From Streptomyces thinghirensis (lineage in GTDB: Bacteria > Actinomycetota > Actinomycetia > Streptomycetales > Streptomycetaceae), in contig JAKFGP010000013.1 in assembly GCA_021502835.1 (NCBI GenBank), forward strand, positions 159,486-223,485: 64,000 nt of DNA. Direction: 5' to 3'. Positions 22,732-33,217 of the stretch are shown here, piece by piece. How positions within the stretch are numbered: the first letter of the stretch is position 1; every line of letters starts with the position of its first letter. The notes beneath the pieces were generated by a model. The model was not told the origin of the DNA. It saw only the letters and a list, made by a program, of their open reading frames with translations, and did not search any database. A program made the translations under genes and the position numbers.

Positions 22732-23122
22732 AGATCCATCTGACCAGCGTTTTCGATGGACGACCAGGCCAAGGCCCAGCGCTTCTACACCGAGATCCTC
22801 GGCTTCGTGACGAAGCACGACATGCCGGTGGGGAGCAGGACCGGTGGCTTACCGTCGTGTCGCTCGACGAGCCCGGCGGCACCGAACTCCTCCTGGGACC
22901 CGCCGGCCACCCGGCCCGTCAAGGCCTACCGCGACGCGCTCGTCGAGGACGGCATCCCGCTGGCCCAGTTCGCCGTCGACGATGTGAAGGCGGAGTACGA
23001 GCGCCTGCGTGGCCTGGGCGTGCATTTCACCCAGGAGCCCTTGGAGATGGGCCCTGTCACCGCCGCCGTCTTCGACGACACCTGCGGCAACCTCATTCAG
23101 ATCGCGACTGAGCCGCGTGTAG
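22728..23122 (+). CDS. VOC-family (glyoxalase-like) protein coupled to ArsR
   Basis: This is a single-domain VOC protein of about 128 residues. The GTG start overlaps the ArsR stop. It reads VKIHLTSVFVDDQAKAQRFY, TEILGFVTKHDMPVGEHRWL, TVVSLDEPGGTELLLGPAGH, PAVKAYRDALVEDGIPLAQF, AVDDVKAEYERLRGLGVHFT and CGNLIQIATEP. The pattern matches the common ArsR-linked VOC proteins thought to detoxify or modify small compounds. Two frame changes near 22755 and 22840; the exact stop is uncertain because the frame reads on past the usual end. Confidence 0.82.
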
Positions 23123-23326
23123 GCAGGCTTCCGGCCGGAGCGCGGCGGCGCCGGGCACCGAGCTGCTGTCAGGGCGCGGAATGCCCCCCTGCGGCGGGCA
23201 GCCCGAAGTCGAACCGGAAGCCTCTCGCCCCCGGTCGGTTCGGCTCCGGTATGCCTGTTGCCGAGGCGAATGAGAGGCTTGGACCGTCCGGCCTCAGAGG
23301 CGCCGCCGCGAGGACAGGCGGATCGG

Positions 23327-24175
23327 ATGGCCCGGGAGTGGTCGATGTTCCGCAAGCGTCCCGCACCTGACGGTGAAGAGCTGCTGGCCAGGCTGGCATC
23401 GCTGACCACTCAGGCACGGGAGCTGGCCGAGCTGCGCCGGTCCCAGGTGGAGCTGGCGGTCGCTGCTGCAACGCGACATGCTTCCCGCGAGCCTGCCCCG
23501 CGGTCCCCGGCTTCACCCGTTGCCTGCTATTCGCCCGCGTACGCCGGACTCAACGTGGGCGGGGACTGGTACGACGCCTTCGTACTCCCCGACGACCGTA
23601 TCGGCCTCTCCGTCGGGGACGTCCGGGGCCACGCCATCGACGCGGCGGCCTTCATGGGGCAGATCCGCGTGGGCCTGCGGGCGCTCGCCTCCGTGACGAG
23701 TGAGCCCGGCGACCTGCTCGCCTGCACGAACGACCTGCTTCTCTCCCTGAACAAGGACCTCTTCGCCACCTGCACCTTCATGCGCTTCGACCCTGCCACC
23801 GGCGTCCTGGAGACGCGCGCGGGCCGGGCACATCCCCTGCGTATGGGCCACGGCCGACGGCAAGGCGGAGGTCTCCGAGGACGAAGGGGGCCACCGCTGG
23901 GCGTCCTCAAGGGGACCGAGTATCCGGTGACCCGGTACCGGCTCACCACGGGCGGAGTCCTCGTCCTGCTCACGGACGGCGTGGTGGAAGGACCTTCCCT
24001 GAGCGTCGACGAAGGGCTCGCAAGGGTCGTGCGGCTGGCAGGCGTCGCCGCCGTCGCGGGCATGGAGGCGCACTCGCTGGCGGCCGCCGTGCTCAAGAAC
24101 GCCGAACTGGTGGGGCACGAGGACGACGCGGCCGTGCTCGTCGTCGGCCATGACGGACGTGCTGTTACGCCGTAG
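23327..24175 (+). CDS. PP2C/SpoIIE-type serine phosphatase
   Basis: This is a cytosolic PPM phosphatase of about 280 residues. The start MAREWSMFRKRPAPDGEELL follows AGGACAGGCGG. A short coiled N-terminus (RELAELRRSQVELAVALQRD) leads into the SpoIIE domain: YAGLNVGGDWYDAFVLPDDR, GLSVGDVRGHAIDAAAFMGQ (metal-binding Asp), ATCTFMRFDPATGVL, GGVLVLLTDGVVEGPSLSVD and GHEDDAAVLVVGHDGRAVTP. It would dephosphorylate anti-sigma antagonists such as the STAS protein at 12 kb. It is followed by a MASE1 membrane protein that may belong to the same unit. Two frame changes near 23475 and 23840. Confidence 0.87.
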   Translation: MAREWSMFRKRPAPDGEELLARLASLTTQARELAELRRSQVELAVAAATRHASREPAPRSPASPVACYSPAYAGLNVGGDWYDAFVLPDDRIGLSVGDVRGHAIDAAAFMGQIRVGLRALASVTSEPGDLLACTNDLLLSLNKDLFATCTFMRFDPATGVLETRAGRAHPLRMGHGRRQGGGLRGRRGPPLGVLKGTEYPVTRYRLTTGGVLVLLTDGVVEGPSLSVDEGLARVVRLAGVAAVAGMEAHSLAAAVLKNAELVGHEDDAAVLVVGHDGRAVTP

Positions 24176-24204
24176 GGCGGGACGATGCGCGGCTCGCCTC
24201 GCTG

Positions 24205-25218
24205 ATGCGTCGGCGCCGGTGTCTGATGGCTGCTGTGGTGGGTATCCGTGCTTGGCCGCGACCGATCGTCCTTGTCTGCGAGACGCTGCTCGTCGCCGTC
24301 TGCTACTACGCGGCGGGACGCCTGGGGCTCTCGCAGCAACTGGTCGCGGACGGCGCGGTGGTCACCCCATCTGGCCGCCCACCGGCGTCGCCGTGGCCTG
24401 CCTGCTGCTCTTCGGACTGCGGTGCGTGCCCGGCATCGCCGTCGGCGCCCTGCTGGTCGTCGCGTCTCTGACCGCCCCCCGTCTGTCCGCCGCCGGGATC
24501 GTGCTCGGTAACACCCTCGCGCCCGTGTGCGCCTGTCTGATGCTGCGCGCGGTGGGATTCCGCGTGAGTCTGGAGCCGCTTGCGCGACGGCCTGATGCTC
24601 GTGTTCCTGGGAGCGATGACAGCCATGCTGATCAGCTCGGGCGTGGGCATCGGCACCTCGCCCTCACCGACAAACTCGTCGCCGACGACTTCTGGCTCGT
24701 CTGGCTGGCGTGGTGGGTGGGTGACGCGATGGGCGTCGTGATCGTCACTCCGCTGCTGCTTGTGCTGCACCGGGCCCGCTGGCCGCCCCCGTCCGGTCGA
24801 TGGGGCGAGGCCGCGGGGCTCGCACTCGTCGTGTGCGTCCTGGTGCCACTGGTCACGTACAGCTCGGTCAGCGTCCTGTTCCTGGTGTATCCGCTGCTCA
24901 TCTGGGCCGCGCTGCGTTTCCAGCTGGCGGGCGGCATGCCGTGCGCCCTCTTCGCCTCCGTGATGGCCACCGTCGCGGCCAGGGAAGAGGCCGGTTCCTT
25001 CGCCAGGCTGACCGACATCGAGACGATGATGAAGCTTCAGGCGTTCAACGGAACCCTGGGCCTGACCGCGCTCCTGCTGTCCTCAGTGATCAGTGAACAG
25101 ATCAACACCAGACGGTCCGTGGAACGGGCCTGCCAGGAACTGGTCGAGGCGTTGCAGCGACCAACGCCGGGGGCCCCGGGAGCACGGGGTCGTCCGGCGG
25201 AAGAGCGTCCGGTGGTGA
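24205..25218 (+). CDS. MASE1-domain integral membrane protein
   Basis: This protein has about eight membrane helices forming a MASE1 sensor: RPIVLVCETLLVAVCYYAAG, VVTPIWPPTGVAVACLLLFG, IAVGALLVVASLTAPRLSAA, LVFLGAMTAMLISSGVGIGT, FWLVWLAWWVGDAMGVVIVT, GLALVVCVLVPLVTYSSVSV, LFLVYPLLIWAALRFQLAGG and AFNGTLGLTALLLSSVISEQ. A short cytoplasmic tail with EQINTRRSVERACQELVEAL follows, without kinase or cyclase output. MASE1 usually heads histidine kinases or diguanylate cyclases, so this is a stand-alone sensor or a truncated form. The end is taken at TGA 25216. Frame changes near 24370, 24590 and 25160. Confidence 0.8.
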
Positions 25219-25237
25219 GAGCCGTGGGCAAGAAGGG

Positions 25238-25447
25238 TCAGCGGTCGCCCAGGACCCGCCTGGCGGCCTCGGCCTCCGCCGCCGACGGGGACAACTCGTC
25301 GAGGGTGTCGAGATCGGTGTCCGCCCGGAGTTCCCGTTCCCAGTCCTCCGCCAGTCGTTCCTGCTCCTCGCGAGGCTTCGCACTGACGGCATCCCGGTGA
25401 TCCGGGTCCAGAGCCGCCAGGAAACGTCCAACCGGGTCCGTCGGCAT
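25238..25447 (-). CDS. Small hypothetical acidic protein
   Basis: This small protein of 69 residues starts MPTDPVGRFLAALDPDHRDA after a clean AGGAG site and reads VSAKPREEQERLAEDWEREL, RADTDLDTLDELSPSAAEAE, AARRVLGDR. It is highly charged, helical and intact in frame. The family is not recognised. It is convergent with the MASE1 gene. Confidence 0.66.
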   Translation of the reverse strand: MPTDPVGRFLAALDPDHRDAVSAKPREEQERLAEDWERELRADTDLDTLDELSPSAAEAEAARRVLGDR

Positions 25448-26000
25448 GGCCGTGCTCCTAATCGTGGGGAGGGCGCCGCTTCCGGCCCAGGATGGCCGAC
25501 CGGCTCCGCGAGGGCCGCTCGACACGGCCTCCGGCCATCCTTATAGGCCCCCCGACGCCCCGACGGACGCCCCGACGGCGGGAAGCGCAGGGGCATGGCC
25601 GTGCGGGGTGATGACGCGCCGGACGGGTGCACTGGGCATTCGGGCCACATTCACTTCGCCTGTTTTCGGTCTGTGACTCTCCGGTAGCGAACGGCACGGC
25701 CTCACCGCGTCGCGCTGTCCGCCGGCCGCCCGGCGGCACCAACCGCGATGTGAACAGCCCACGGGCGAGGTCGGCATCGAGTGCCGCCCACCCATTCCAC
25801 GCGGGCCATCGACGCGTTCCGGCCCGATTCCGCGTCGCCCCTCCCTTCCCGACGGCGCTCAGAACGGCGTATTGCCGACGGTGGGCCCGTGCGTGATCGA
25901 GTTCCGTGCTTCTTGTGCGGCGCTCGGGGGCAGACGGCTGGGGACCGGTGAGGGACAGCCCGGCGGCCCACGGGCGGCCGGGGAAACCAGGGGGTTGTAC
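25448..26000. other. Intergenic region upstream of ramR, no supported gene
   Basis: No frame here resembles a protein. It contains two perfect copies of gacgccccgacg in tandem (25554-25577). The end of the region must carry the ramR promoter; the ramR ribosome site is the agggggt at 25989-25995. Confidence 0.5.
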
Positions 26001-26600
26001 ATGGTCCGGGTTCTTGTGGTGCACGACGCGACGCTGCTTGCGGTCGGCACTGGTGCAACTGCTGCGGTCGGCCGACGGACTCGACGTCTCCTCCATGTCA
26101 TCCCGCGGGGACGGCCCGGACGACGACGACTTACCCGCGGACGTGTGTGTGGTCGACGGGGACTGTCTGGAGGGACCGCCCGGCGAGGCCGGCCGAGGTG
26201 CCCGTCTGGGACCGGTGCGGGACGCGGCTGGTCGTCCTCGCGGCGCCGGAGCGGCCGGGTGTGCTGCGCAGGGCGTTCGACGCCGGAGCGCTCGGCTTCG
26301 TGGACAAGGACGCCTCGTCGCAGCGGCTGATCGCCGCGGTGCACACGGTGGCCAGGGGGAACGGTTCCTCGACGAGCGGCTCACCGTCGCACTGCTGCGG
26401 GCCTCCGAGATGCCACTGACCGCCCGTGAGCTCGGCGTCCTGTTCCAGGCGTCGCAGGGGGCGTCCGTCGCCGAGATCGCCGCCTGTCTGCATCTTTCCC
26501 GGGGACCGTCCGCAACTACATGGCCAGTGCGATCCGAAAAGTCGGGGCGCGCAACCGCGTGGACGCCATTCGCATCGTCCAGGGCGCCGGCTGGATGTGA
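26001..26600 (+). CDS. ramR: Response regulator RamR/AmfR
   Basis: This is a NarL-type response regulator of about 200 residues that activates the ram operon. The receiver domain starts MVRVLVVHDATLLRSALVQL; the probable phospho-acceptor is in ADVCVVDGDCLEG. It continues RLVVLAAPERPGVLRRAFDA and LGFVDKDASSQRLIAAVHTV. The LuxR helix-turn-helix reads ASEMPLTARELGVLFQASQG, SVAEIAACLHLSRGTVRNYM and IRKVGARNRVDAIRIVQGAG. It faces ramB tail to tail. In S. coelicolor RamR is an orphan regulator of aerial growth without a paired kinase; no kinase is seen here either. Four frame changes. Confidence 0.87.
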
Positions 26601-26640
26601 CGGCGGCGGGGCACGCGGACGCGGGGGCACGGCTCGCGGG

Positions 26641-28463
26641 TCAGCCTCCGGTTCGGCTCCAGTGCCCCACCAGGTCGCGGTAGAGGGACGACCGCTCAAG
26701 CAGTTCCCGGTGAGTGCCGTGGGCCGCCCGGACGCCGTCCAGCACCAGGATCCGGTCGGCCCGGACCGCGGACGACATGCGGTGCGCCACGACGAGAGTG
26801 TTCCCGGACGCCGGGCGAGCGCCTCCTCGGCGCGCGCCTCGGACGCCGCGTCGAGATGGCACGTCGCCTCGTCGAGCAGGAGCAGCCGCGCCGTGGACAG
26901 GTGAGCGCGCGCCAGGACGATCAGTTGGCGCTCGCCCTGCGAGAGGTCGTCGGGGCGCAGCGGCGCGTCGATCCCGCCCAGGCGCTCGACCAGAGGAGCG
27001 GCTCCGAGATCTCGGACGGCGGCCTCGATGTCGCTGGTGGCTGCGTCCGGCCGCAGGTAGGCGAGGTTGTCCCGGACCGTACCGGTGAAGACGTACGCCT
27101 GCTGGGGCACCAGGACGCGCAGCGCGGCCAGCTCCGCCGCCCCCGGCCGGCGACCGTCCGGCCGGTCACCCGCACCACACCGCTCCAGGGCGCGCACGTC
27201 CCGGCGATGAGGCGGGCGAGGGTCGACTTGCCGATGCCGCTGGGACCCACGACGGCCAGGTGCTCGCCTTCCTCGACGCGCAGGTCGAGGGCGTCGAGGA
27301 CCGGCTCCGCCCGAGCGCCGTAGCCGACGGTCACCGCGCGCAGTTCCACCGCGGGAACCCGCTGCGACGGCGCCGGAATCCGCGGGAGCGGGGAGCGGAC
27401 CGGGGGTCGCGGCAGCCCGGCACGCCCGGGCAGCGCCGCAGGTTGCGCCGCCCCGTCGGGGGACGGCCGGGCCTCCGGCACGGTGAACCGGTCCAGGACC
27501 ACGAGCAGCCGGGTCCCCGCCGCGCCGATCGCGGTCATGAGGGTGTGCAGGGCGGGCAGCAGGGCCTGGGCGAGGTAGGTGAACGCCCCGAGCAGAGCGC
27601 CGGTCGTCACACCCCTGCCGCGCAGCCACGGAACGGCGACCAGCAGGAGCAGTACGGGCAGCTGACCCGCGACACCGAGGGCGAGGGTGCGCACGCGCCC
27701 AGCGGGCGAGGACACGGGACGTGGCGGCGGCGTCCGCGATGAGCCGTGCTCCGCTTCGTGCCGTCTCCGCCGTGTACCGCAGGCGGTGATGTCACGCAGC
27801 TCCCTGGCGGCACGCGTGGCGTGATCGCCCAGTGCCTCGTCCGCGTTGAGAGCACGGCGCTGCGCCGCCGCCATGGGCCGCAGCGTCAGCAGGAAGAGGG
27901 TCAGGCCACCGGCGAGCGGCGGCAGGACCACCACGAGGAGCGCCGGGTCCAGCGAGAACAGTCCCGCCAGGGCTCCGGCCGCGGTGAAGACGAACGAGCG
28001 CAAGGTGAGGACGAGCCCGGCGAAGCTGTCCCGCACGATCTCGACCTGGTTGGTGAGCCGTGAGACGGCGGCTCGGTCCCCGCCACCGGGACGGGCCAGG
28101 GCACGGGCCATGGACTGGTCGACCGCCCGCCGCACCAGCCGGTCGCGCAGTGGTTCCGTCAGTCCGGCCAGCTCGGCGAAGACGCCCCTGATCACGGGCG
28201 CGCCGAGTACCACGGCGAGGGCGGCCACCCCGAGCCAGCCGAGACCCGTGCGGGTGTCACCGGCGAGGAATCCCGGTCGACGGCCTGCGCGACGCCGTAG
28301 CCGACCAGAAGGTCTGTGCCGACTCCACCAGCGACCATGCCGCGAGCCGTGCGAGGACTGTTCTGCGTGCGGCCAGGAAGCGGCGGGCGGGCGGCCCGAC
28401 CCGTCGCAGGGTCCCCGACTCGCTCCGTGGCTCTGCCGTAGGTCCTCGGCCGGTGGCTGTCAC
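26641..28463 (-). CDS. ramB: ABC exporter half-transporter RamB
   Basis: This is a membrane half-transporter of about 600 residues. The membrane domain includes [60 protein letters not shown] and [20 protein letters not shown]. The ATPase shows Walker [21 protein letters not shown], the Q loop [20 protein letters not shown], signature [20 protein letters not shown], Walker [14 protein letters not shown] and [20 protein letters not shown]. The GTG start overlaps the ramA stop (GTGA), so the two subunits are made in step. It would form a heterodimer with RamA that probably exports SapB. Five frame changes. Confidence 0.88.
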
Positions 28464-30234
28464 GGTCGCGCCTCTTCGCGCGGAAGGCCGGTCCGACCGT
28501 GACGGGTCCCGCCCGGGCTGTCCTCGGCGGAGACCGGCCCGACACCGTTCCCACACGCGCCGAACACCGCCCGGTAGGCCGCCTCCTCCCGCACAGTCGC
28601 CGATGGCTCCCGACCGCCCGCACCCGGCCGTCGTCCAGCCAGATCACGAGATCGGCCCGGGCCGCGACCGACGGCCGGTGCGCCACGACCAGCCGTGTGG
28701 CGCCGCGGGCGAGGCGGCGCTGCGCCTGTTCCACCGCGTGCTCCGTGGCGGTGTCGAGGCTGGAGGTGGCGTCGTCCATCACCAGCAGCCGGCCCGCGTG
28801 GGCGAAGGCCCGCGCCAGTCCCAGACGTTGGTACTCGCCGCCGGACAGGGGCGTCGGCGAGCCGGGTGTCGTACGCCCCGGCGCAGGCGGTGTAGAAGGC
28901 TTCGGCGTCCGCGAGGCGAACAGCCGCCCTCACCTGGTGGGGTGACACGGTGCGCGGTCCGGCCGCCACCGCCTCGGCGACGGTGCGATCGCCCAGGACG
29001 GGACGCGCGAAGGCGAAGCCGACCTCGGCACGTAGACAGGAGCGGGTCAGAAGCCCGAGCGGTGTGCCGTCCAGCAGGACCTCGCCCTGGTCGGGATCGA
29101 TGAGCCGGCCGGCGACGGCGGCCAGGACGGACTTGCCCGCGCCACTGCGTCCCACGACCGCGGCGGTCAGACCGCCCGGCACCACCACGTGGTCCGCCCG
29201 CAGGACTTCCGTCCCCTCCCCGCAGGACCCGTACATCGTGCAGTTCGAGGGTGTCCGGCCCGCCGGGGGCGAGTGTCCGGGTTCCGTAGGCCAGGGCGGG
29301 CAGCCGTTCCAGCGTCGCGGTGCGCTCCCGCGCCCTGCGGCCCCGGACCAGCGCGCCGACCAGCGTGGCGGCCCCGCCGAACCCCGCGGCCAACTGCGCG
29401 TACCGGCACACCGCGAGCAGTTCGCCGACGCTGAGGGCCCCGGCGCCGAGCCGCAGGCCGCCCACCGCGGTGGCGGCCACCGTCAGCAGCGGGACGAGGA
29501 CACCGCCGGTGGCCAGCGCTCTGCCGTGCAGCCTCCACATGCGTGTGCCCAGCGTGCCGAGTTCGGCCAACGGGCCGAGCACCCGCTCGCGTTCACGTGC
29601 GGCGGTGCCGGCGGCGGCGATGGTCTCCGCGCCCTCCATGGTCTCCAGCAGCCGGGACGCGATGTCCGACTGCACCCGCTGGTAGGCCCCGACCGAAGCG
29701 CCCGTGTCCCGCGCGAACGCCCGCAGCACCAGGGCGAGGAACGGAAGTCCGGTCAGCACGCACACGGCGACCCACACGTCGACGACGGCAAGTGCGACGA
29801 GCGCGCCGGCCGGGGTGAGGAGCGAGGCCGCGAGCGCGGCCCTGGCGGCCGGTGCTGCGCCCGCGTCGGAGGCGTTGAGGTCCAGCCGGTCGCGACATCG
29901 CCGGGAGAATGGGGCCGGGCCAGGTCCGGCACGGCGTGCAACAGGCCTTTGAGGGCGCGCGATCGGATCGAGGCCGTCCAGTCGGCGGTGCACCGGCCGG
30001 TGAGCAGCGCGGTGAGACCGTCGAGGACTATCTCGCCGACGAGCAGTGCGGCGCTCGCCAGGAGCCGGGGCCGGCGGCGCCGTCGTGCAGCAGCAGATCC
30101 AGTGTGCGGCCCAGTACGAGGGGCTGGGCGACGGCGACCGCCGCCGCCGCCACCGAGCACACCAGGACCAGCAGTTCGGGTGCCCGCCCCGGGCCGGTGC
30201 CGGGTGAGCCGGGCGAGTCGTGCCCCTGACGCAC
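28460..30234 (-). CDS. ramA: ABC exporter half-transporter RamA
   Basis: This is the other half of the lanthipeptide exporter. Membrane segments include PELLVLVCSVAAAAVAVAQP, AGALVALAVVDVWVAVCVLT, GLPFLALVLRAFARDTGASV and LATGGVLVPLLTVAATAVGG. The ATPase shows Walker A VVGRSGAGKSVLAAVAGRLI, signature LSGGEYQRLGLARAFAHAGR, Walker B LLVMDDATSSLDTATEHAVE and LVVAHRPSVAARADLVIWLD. The start at 30234 is a GTG without a strong ribosome site, consistent with lower expression after the hairpins that separate it from ramS. Four frame changes. Confidence 0.87.
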
Positions 30235-30310
30235 GGCCGCCGCCGGCCCGGGTCCCTTCGCACCAGCTGCCCCTCCTCGTGGTCGGCGCCGCCACGGGCG
30301 GCGACGAAGC

Positions 30311-30353
30311 GCGGTACCGGCGCCCGGGCGGTGGGCCGGGGCGCCGGTACCGC
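30311..30353 (-). terminator. First hairpin in the ramS-ramA gap (attenuator)
   Basis: A 17-bp stem, gcggtaccggcgcccgg pairing with its complement at 30336-30353 with one bulged g. Transcribed before ramA, it could weaken read-through from ramS. Confidence 0.55.
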
Positions 30354-30359
30354 AGGCGC

Positions 30360-30386
30360 GGCCCGCCGCGTTGATCGCGGCGGGCC
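30360..30386 (-). terminator. Terminator/attenuator just after ramS
   Basis: A perfect 11-bp stem (ggcccgccgcg and cgcggcgggcc) with a 5-base loop, 11 bases after the ramS stop. Partial termination here would make ramCS message more abundant than ramAB, as needed for a structural peptide. Confidence 0.7.
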
Positions 30387-30396
30387 GACTCGGACG

Positions 30397-30526
30397 TCAG
30401 TTACACGTCGTGACGCTGAGGCTGCTGTCGCCGCAGAGCAGCAGGCTCGCGCGGCTGCCGGTCTCCACGTCGCCCATGGCCTCTTCCTTGGGGGGTCTCC
30501 ATCGACTGCAGCTCGAACAGGTTCAT
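30397..30526 (-). CDS. ramS: SapB lanthipeptide precursor RamS
   Basis: This is the 42-residue class III lanthipeptide precursor, plus one extra base in the window. The leader reads MNLFELQSMETP then KEEAMGDVETG, and the core is SRASLLLCGDSSLSVTTCN. The frame breaks at a run of six C (sense strand) in METP-K; five restore the known precursor. Two S-x2-S-x3-C units are intact, the ring-forming pattern of class III peptides. Relative to S. coelicolor SapB as I recall it, the core differs by Ile to Val near the end (SLSV). A good GAAGGGAAG site precedes the ATG. Mature SapB is a surfactant that lets aerial hyphae leave the water film. Confidence 0.93.
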
Positions 30527-30584
30527 GTTCGCTTCCCTTCGTCGGACTACGGGTGCTTTCTTCACGACCCCTGATGGGGCCGGC

Positions 30585-33182
30585 TCATGGGCCGCGCACT
30601 CGCCGCGCGGCGGTGGGAGGAACGGCAGACCGGTGGGCCGGTCGCCGTGTACGGACGCGACGGCCAGCAGGCATCCGGCCGTCCCGGTGGAGAGGTCCAT
30701 GGACAGGCGCATCATCTGCTCGCCGGGGAAGGCGAGATGACCGCGGTAGGACATGGCGTGCCAGGTCGCGCGTCGATCTGGCGCCGGACGGCCTCGGGGC
30801 CGGTGCCCGGCCGGTGGCCGTCGTACGGCCGAGGTACAGCACCATGCCGGCCACGCCGCGGTGCAGAGCCCCGGCTGGGCGTAGAACATGGCCTGCGCCG
30901 CGCGCACGATCTCCTCCCGTGCCCGCTCGAATCCGCTCGTCGGCGCGGTGCGCCAGGTAGTCGTCCAGCACCATGCCGATGCCCACGCTGCCCGCGCCGA
31001 GGGTACGGCATCGTGCGCCAGCCCTCGTCCACCTGGAGCGCGCCTCCCGCGCCGCGGACGCAGCGCGCGAGATCCTGGCGCAGCGCGTCGCCCGCGAGGT
31101 CGAGCAGGCCGGTGTCACCCGTGCGTTCGTACAGGCGCAGGAACAGCAGGGCGCTGCCCGTGGCGCCGTACAGGAGACCGGCTCGGTTCGGGCGTTCGGA
31201 CCCTCGGTCCGGTGCGTCGGCCGGCAGGCACCGGGCGCTCAGTTCGGCACACCGCATGGCCGCGTCGCGCAGGGCGGAGATCGCCGGTGGCGGCGGCAAG
31301 GGAGTCCAGGGCCAGGCCCACTCCGGCCGTTCCGCTGTGGAGGTCGGTGGCGAGACCGTCGAGGGGTGATCAAGGAGCAGCCGCGTGAGATCCAGCGCCC
31401 GGGCCCGGTGGCCGAGGTGCTCCAAGGCCCAGGCGACTCCCGCGATCCCGTCGTGGAAGCCGAACGGCGTCCCCGACGGGAGTTCCTTGGTCCGGTCGAG
31501 CAGCCACTGCTCTCGCTCTCGTCGCGCTCCGCCCCACTCTCGGCCAGGGCGTACAGCACGCCGGCCGCTCCGTAGCCGAACGAGAGTCCTCCGCCGGCGG
31601 TGGCGAACTGAGCCACGTCGCCGGGGAAGAGACGCTCCTCGCGCGACGGAGTGGCCGACGCGCGGACGGCCGCCGTCATCGAGTCGCGGCTGCGGGGCCA
31701 GTCGCCCGGCGCCACGGGAACGAAGTGCTCGGTGGTGGGCCGTGCCGCCGGACGCCGGTCGGAGGAGTCGGCGATCTCGTCGAGCGCCGCGTCGAGGAAG
31801 GCGCGCCCCACGGGGAACTGCCGCGCCACCACGTCGGCCAGGTGCTCCGCCTTGCGCCGGTCCAGGGCCAGCAGACTGGTCAGCGGCAGGAAGAGGGCCA
31901 GGCGCAGACAGGCCAGCGCGTACCGGTCCACGGCGGTGCCCCGCCGGCCGGCAGGTGCCACGAAACCGGGGTGGGCGACCGTCTGCCGGCCCGGTTCGTC
32001 GACGCGGTGGGCGGCCTCGAAGTCCAGCAGGGCCACCCGCCCGTCGTCGCGGATCATGATGTTGAAGAGGTGCAGGTCGTTGAAGACCACGCCCCGCGCG
32101 TGCACCTCCTCGACGGCCCGCTCGACCTGGGCGTGGACGTCGAGCGCCCACTCGGTGTACTCGGTCAGCCGTCGCTCGTCCGGGTCCGCCTCGATGAGCG
32201 GGTGCCGCCGGGCGAAGAAGGTGTTGAGGGGCTTGCCGTCGAGGTACTCCAGTACCAGGAAGTGGTGCTCCCCGACGGCGAAGCTGTCCAGCACCTCGGG
32301 CGTGCAGGACAGGCCCGAGAGCTGTTCCAGGGCCCGGCGTTCGCGATGCAGCCGGGTCACCGCGTCGGCACCGTCGGCCGCCAGCCCGGCGTACGGACGG
32401 GCCTCCTTGAGGACCACCACCTCGCCGGTGCGGGTGTCCCGTGCCCGGTAGACACCACCGCCGTTGGAGAAGTGGAGCGCAGACTCGACGGTGTACGGGA
32501 TGTCCGCCAGGGTCACCGTCGCCCGTGCGTCGATGTGGAACTGGAGGAAGGCGGGCACGCTCACCCAGTCGGGGACACGGAAGACCGGGCCGCGGAAGTC
32601 GGGGACGAGTACTCCTCGGGGTTCGCGACGGCAGGCCGCAGTTCCCCGCTCTCGTCGTAGCAGTTGCGGCGGGTGAAGCTGCCGTAGCGCACGTGCACCG
32701 GGCCGTCGCCGATCCTGAGATCGCTCAGGATGTGCGGTCCGGGCTCGCCGTCCAGCAGAGCGGCCAACTCGCCCACGAGGCGCTCGAACTGCTCCTCGTC
32801 CGCCGGGTACACGGTGACGAACTTGCCGCTGCCCGCCCGGTCCGCGTACTTGGCGTTGCGCTGGTGCAGCAGGTAACGGCTGGGCACGAACTTGAAGGCG
32901 ATGCCACGCTCGACGCAGTGGTGCCGTACGCGCTCCAGGACGGACTCGGCGTTGTCGAGGCAGGCGGAGATGTGGATCTTCCAGCCCTGCGCCGGCAGTG
33001 CGGCGTCCAGCGGGCGCAGAGCGAGCCAGTCGCCGCTCTCCCCGCGCTGCCATCCCGCCGGTACGGGGCAGGGTGGCCGCCGCGTACCGGGTGCCCGCCG
33101 ATCGGGTGCCGGGGCCGGTGCGGTGCGGCGCGTCGTAGAAGTGCGGATCCGCGTCGCAGTACACGGCGTAGCCCTTGTTCAC
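30585..33182 (-). CDS. ramC: Class III lanthipeptide synthetase RamC (LanKC)
   Basis: This is the trifunctional synthetase that phosphorylates, dehydrates and cyclises RamS. The GTG start at 33182 follows AAGGGAG and reads VNKGYAVYCDADPHFYDAPH. The N-terminal lyase part contains VYPADEEQFERLVGELAALL and GPHILSDLRIGDGPVHVRYG. The kinase shows VYRARDTRTGEVVVLKEARP (ATP-binding Lys), HFLVLEYLDGKPLNTFF and the catalytic loop VVFNDLHLFNIMIRDDGRVA then LLDFEAAH. The LanC-like cyclase shows FGYGAAGVLYALAESG, FGFHDGIAGVAWALEHLG, AGLLYGATGSALLFLRLYER and STGTAGCLLAVASVHG, with no obvious Zn ligands, as usual in class III. The stop is uncertain (30562-30585). About nine frame changes. Confidence 0.9.
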
Positions 33183-33217
33183 GCCTGCTCCCTTCACCTG
33201 GTCGGTGCCGGGCATGA

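Noticed and set aside
25554..25577. Two tandem copies of gacgccccgacg as a possible repeat array or CRISPR-like element
   Set aside because: Only two short copies with no spacers and no cas genes; chance or slippage.
25590..25896. Possible small protein upstream of ramR
   Set aside because: Frames on both strands lack a ribosome site or any recognisable family.
26921..28228. Open frames on the plus strand opposite ramB and similar long antisense frames throughout
   Set aside because: High GC leaves antisense frames open by chance; they have no family motifs and the opposite strand is clearly coding.
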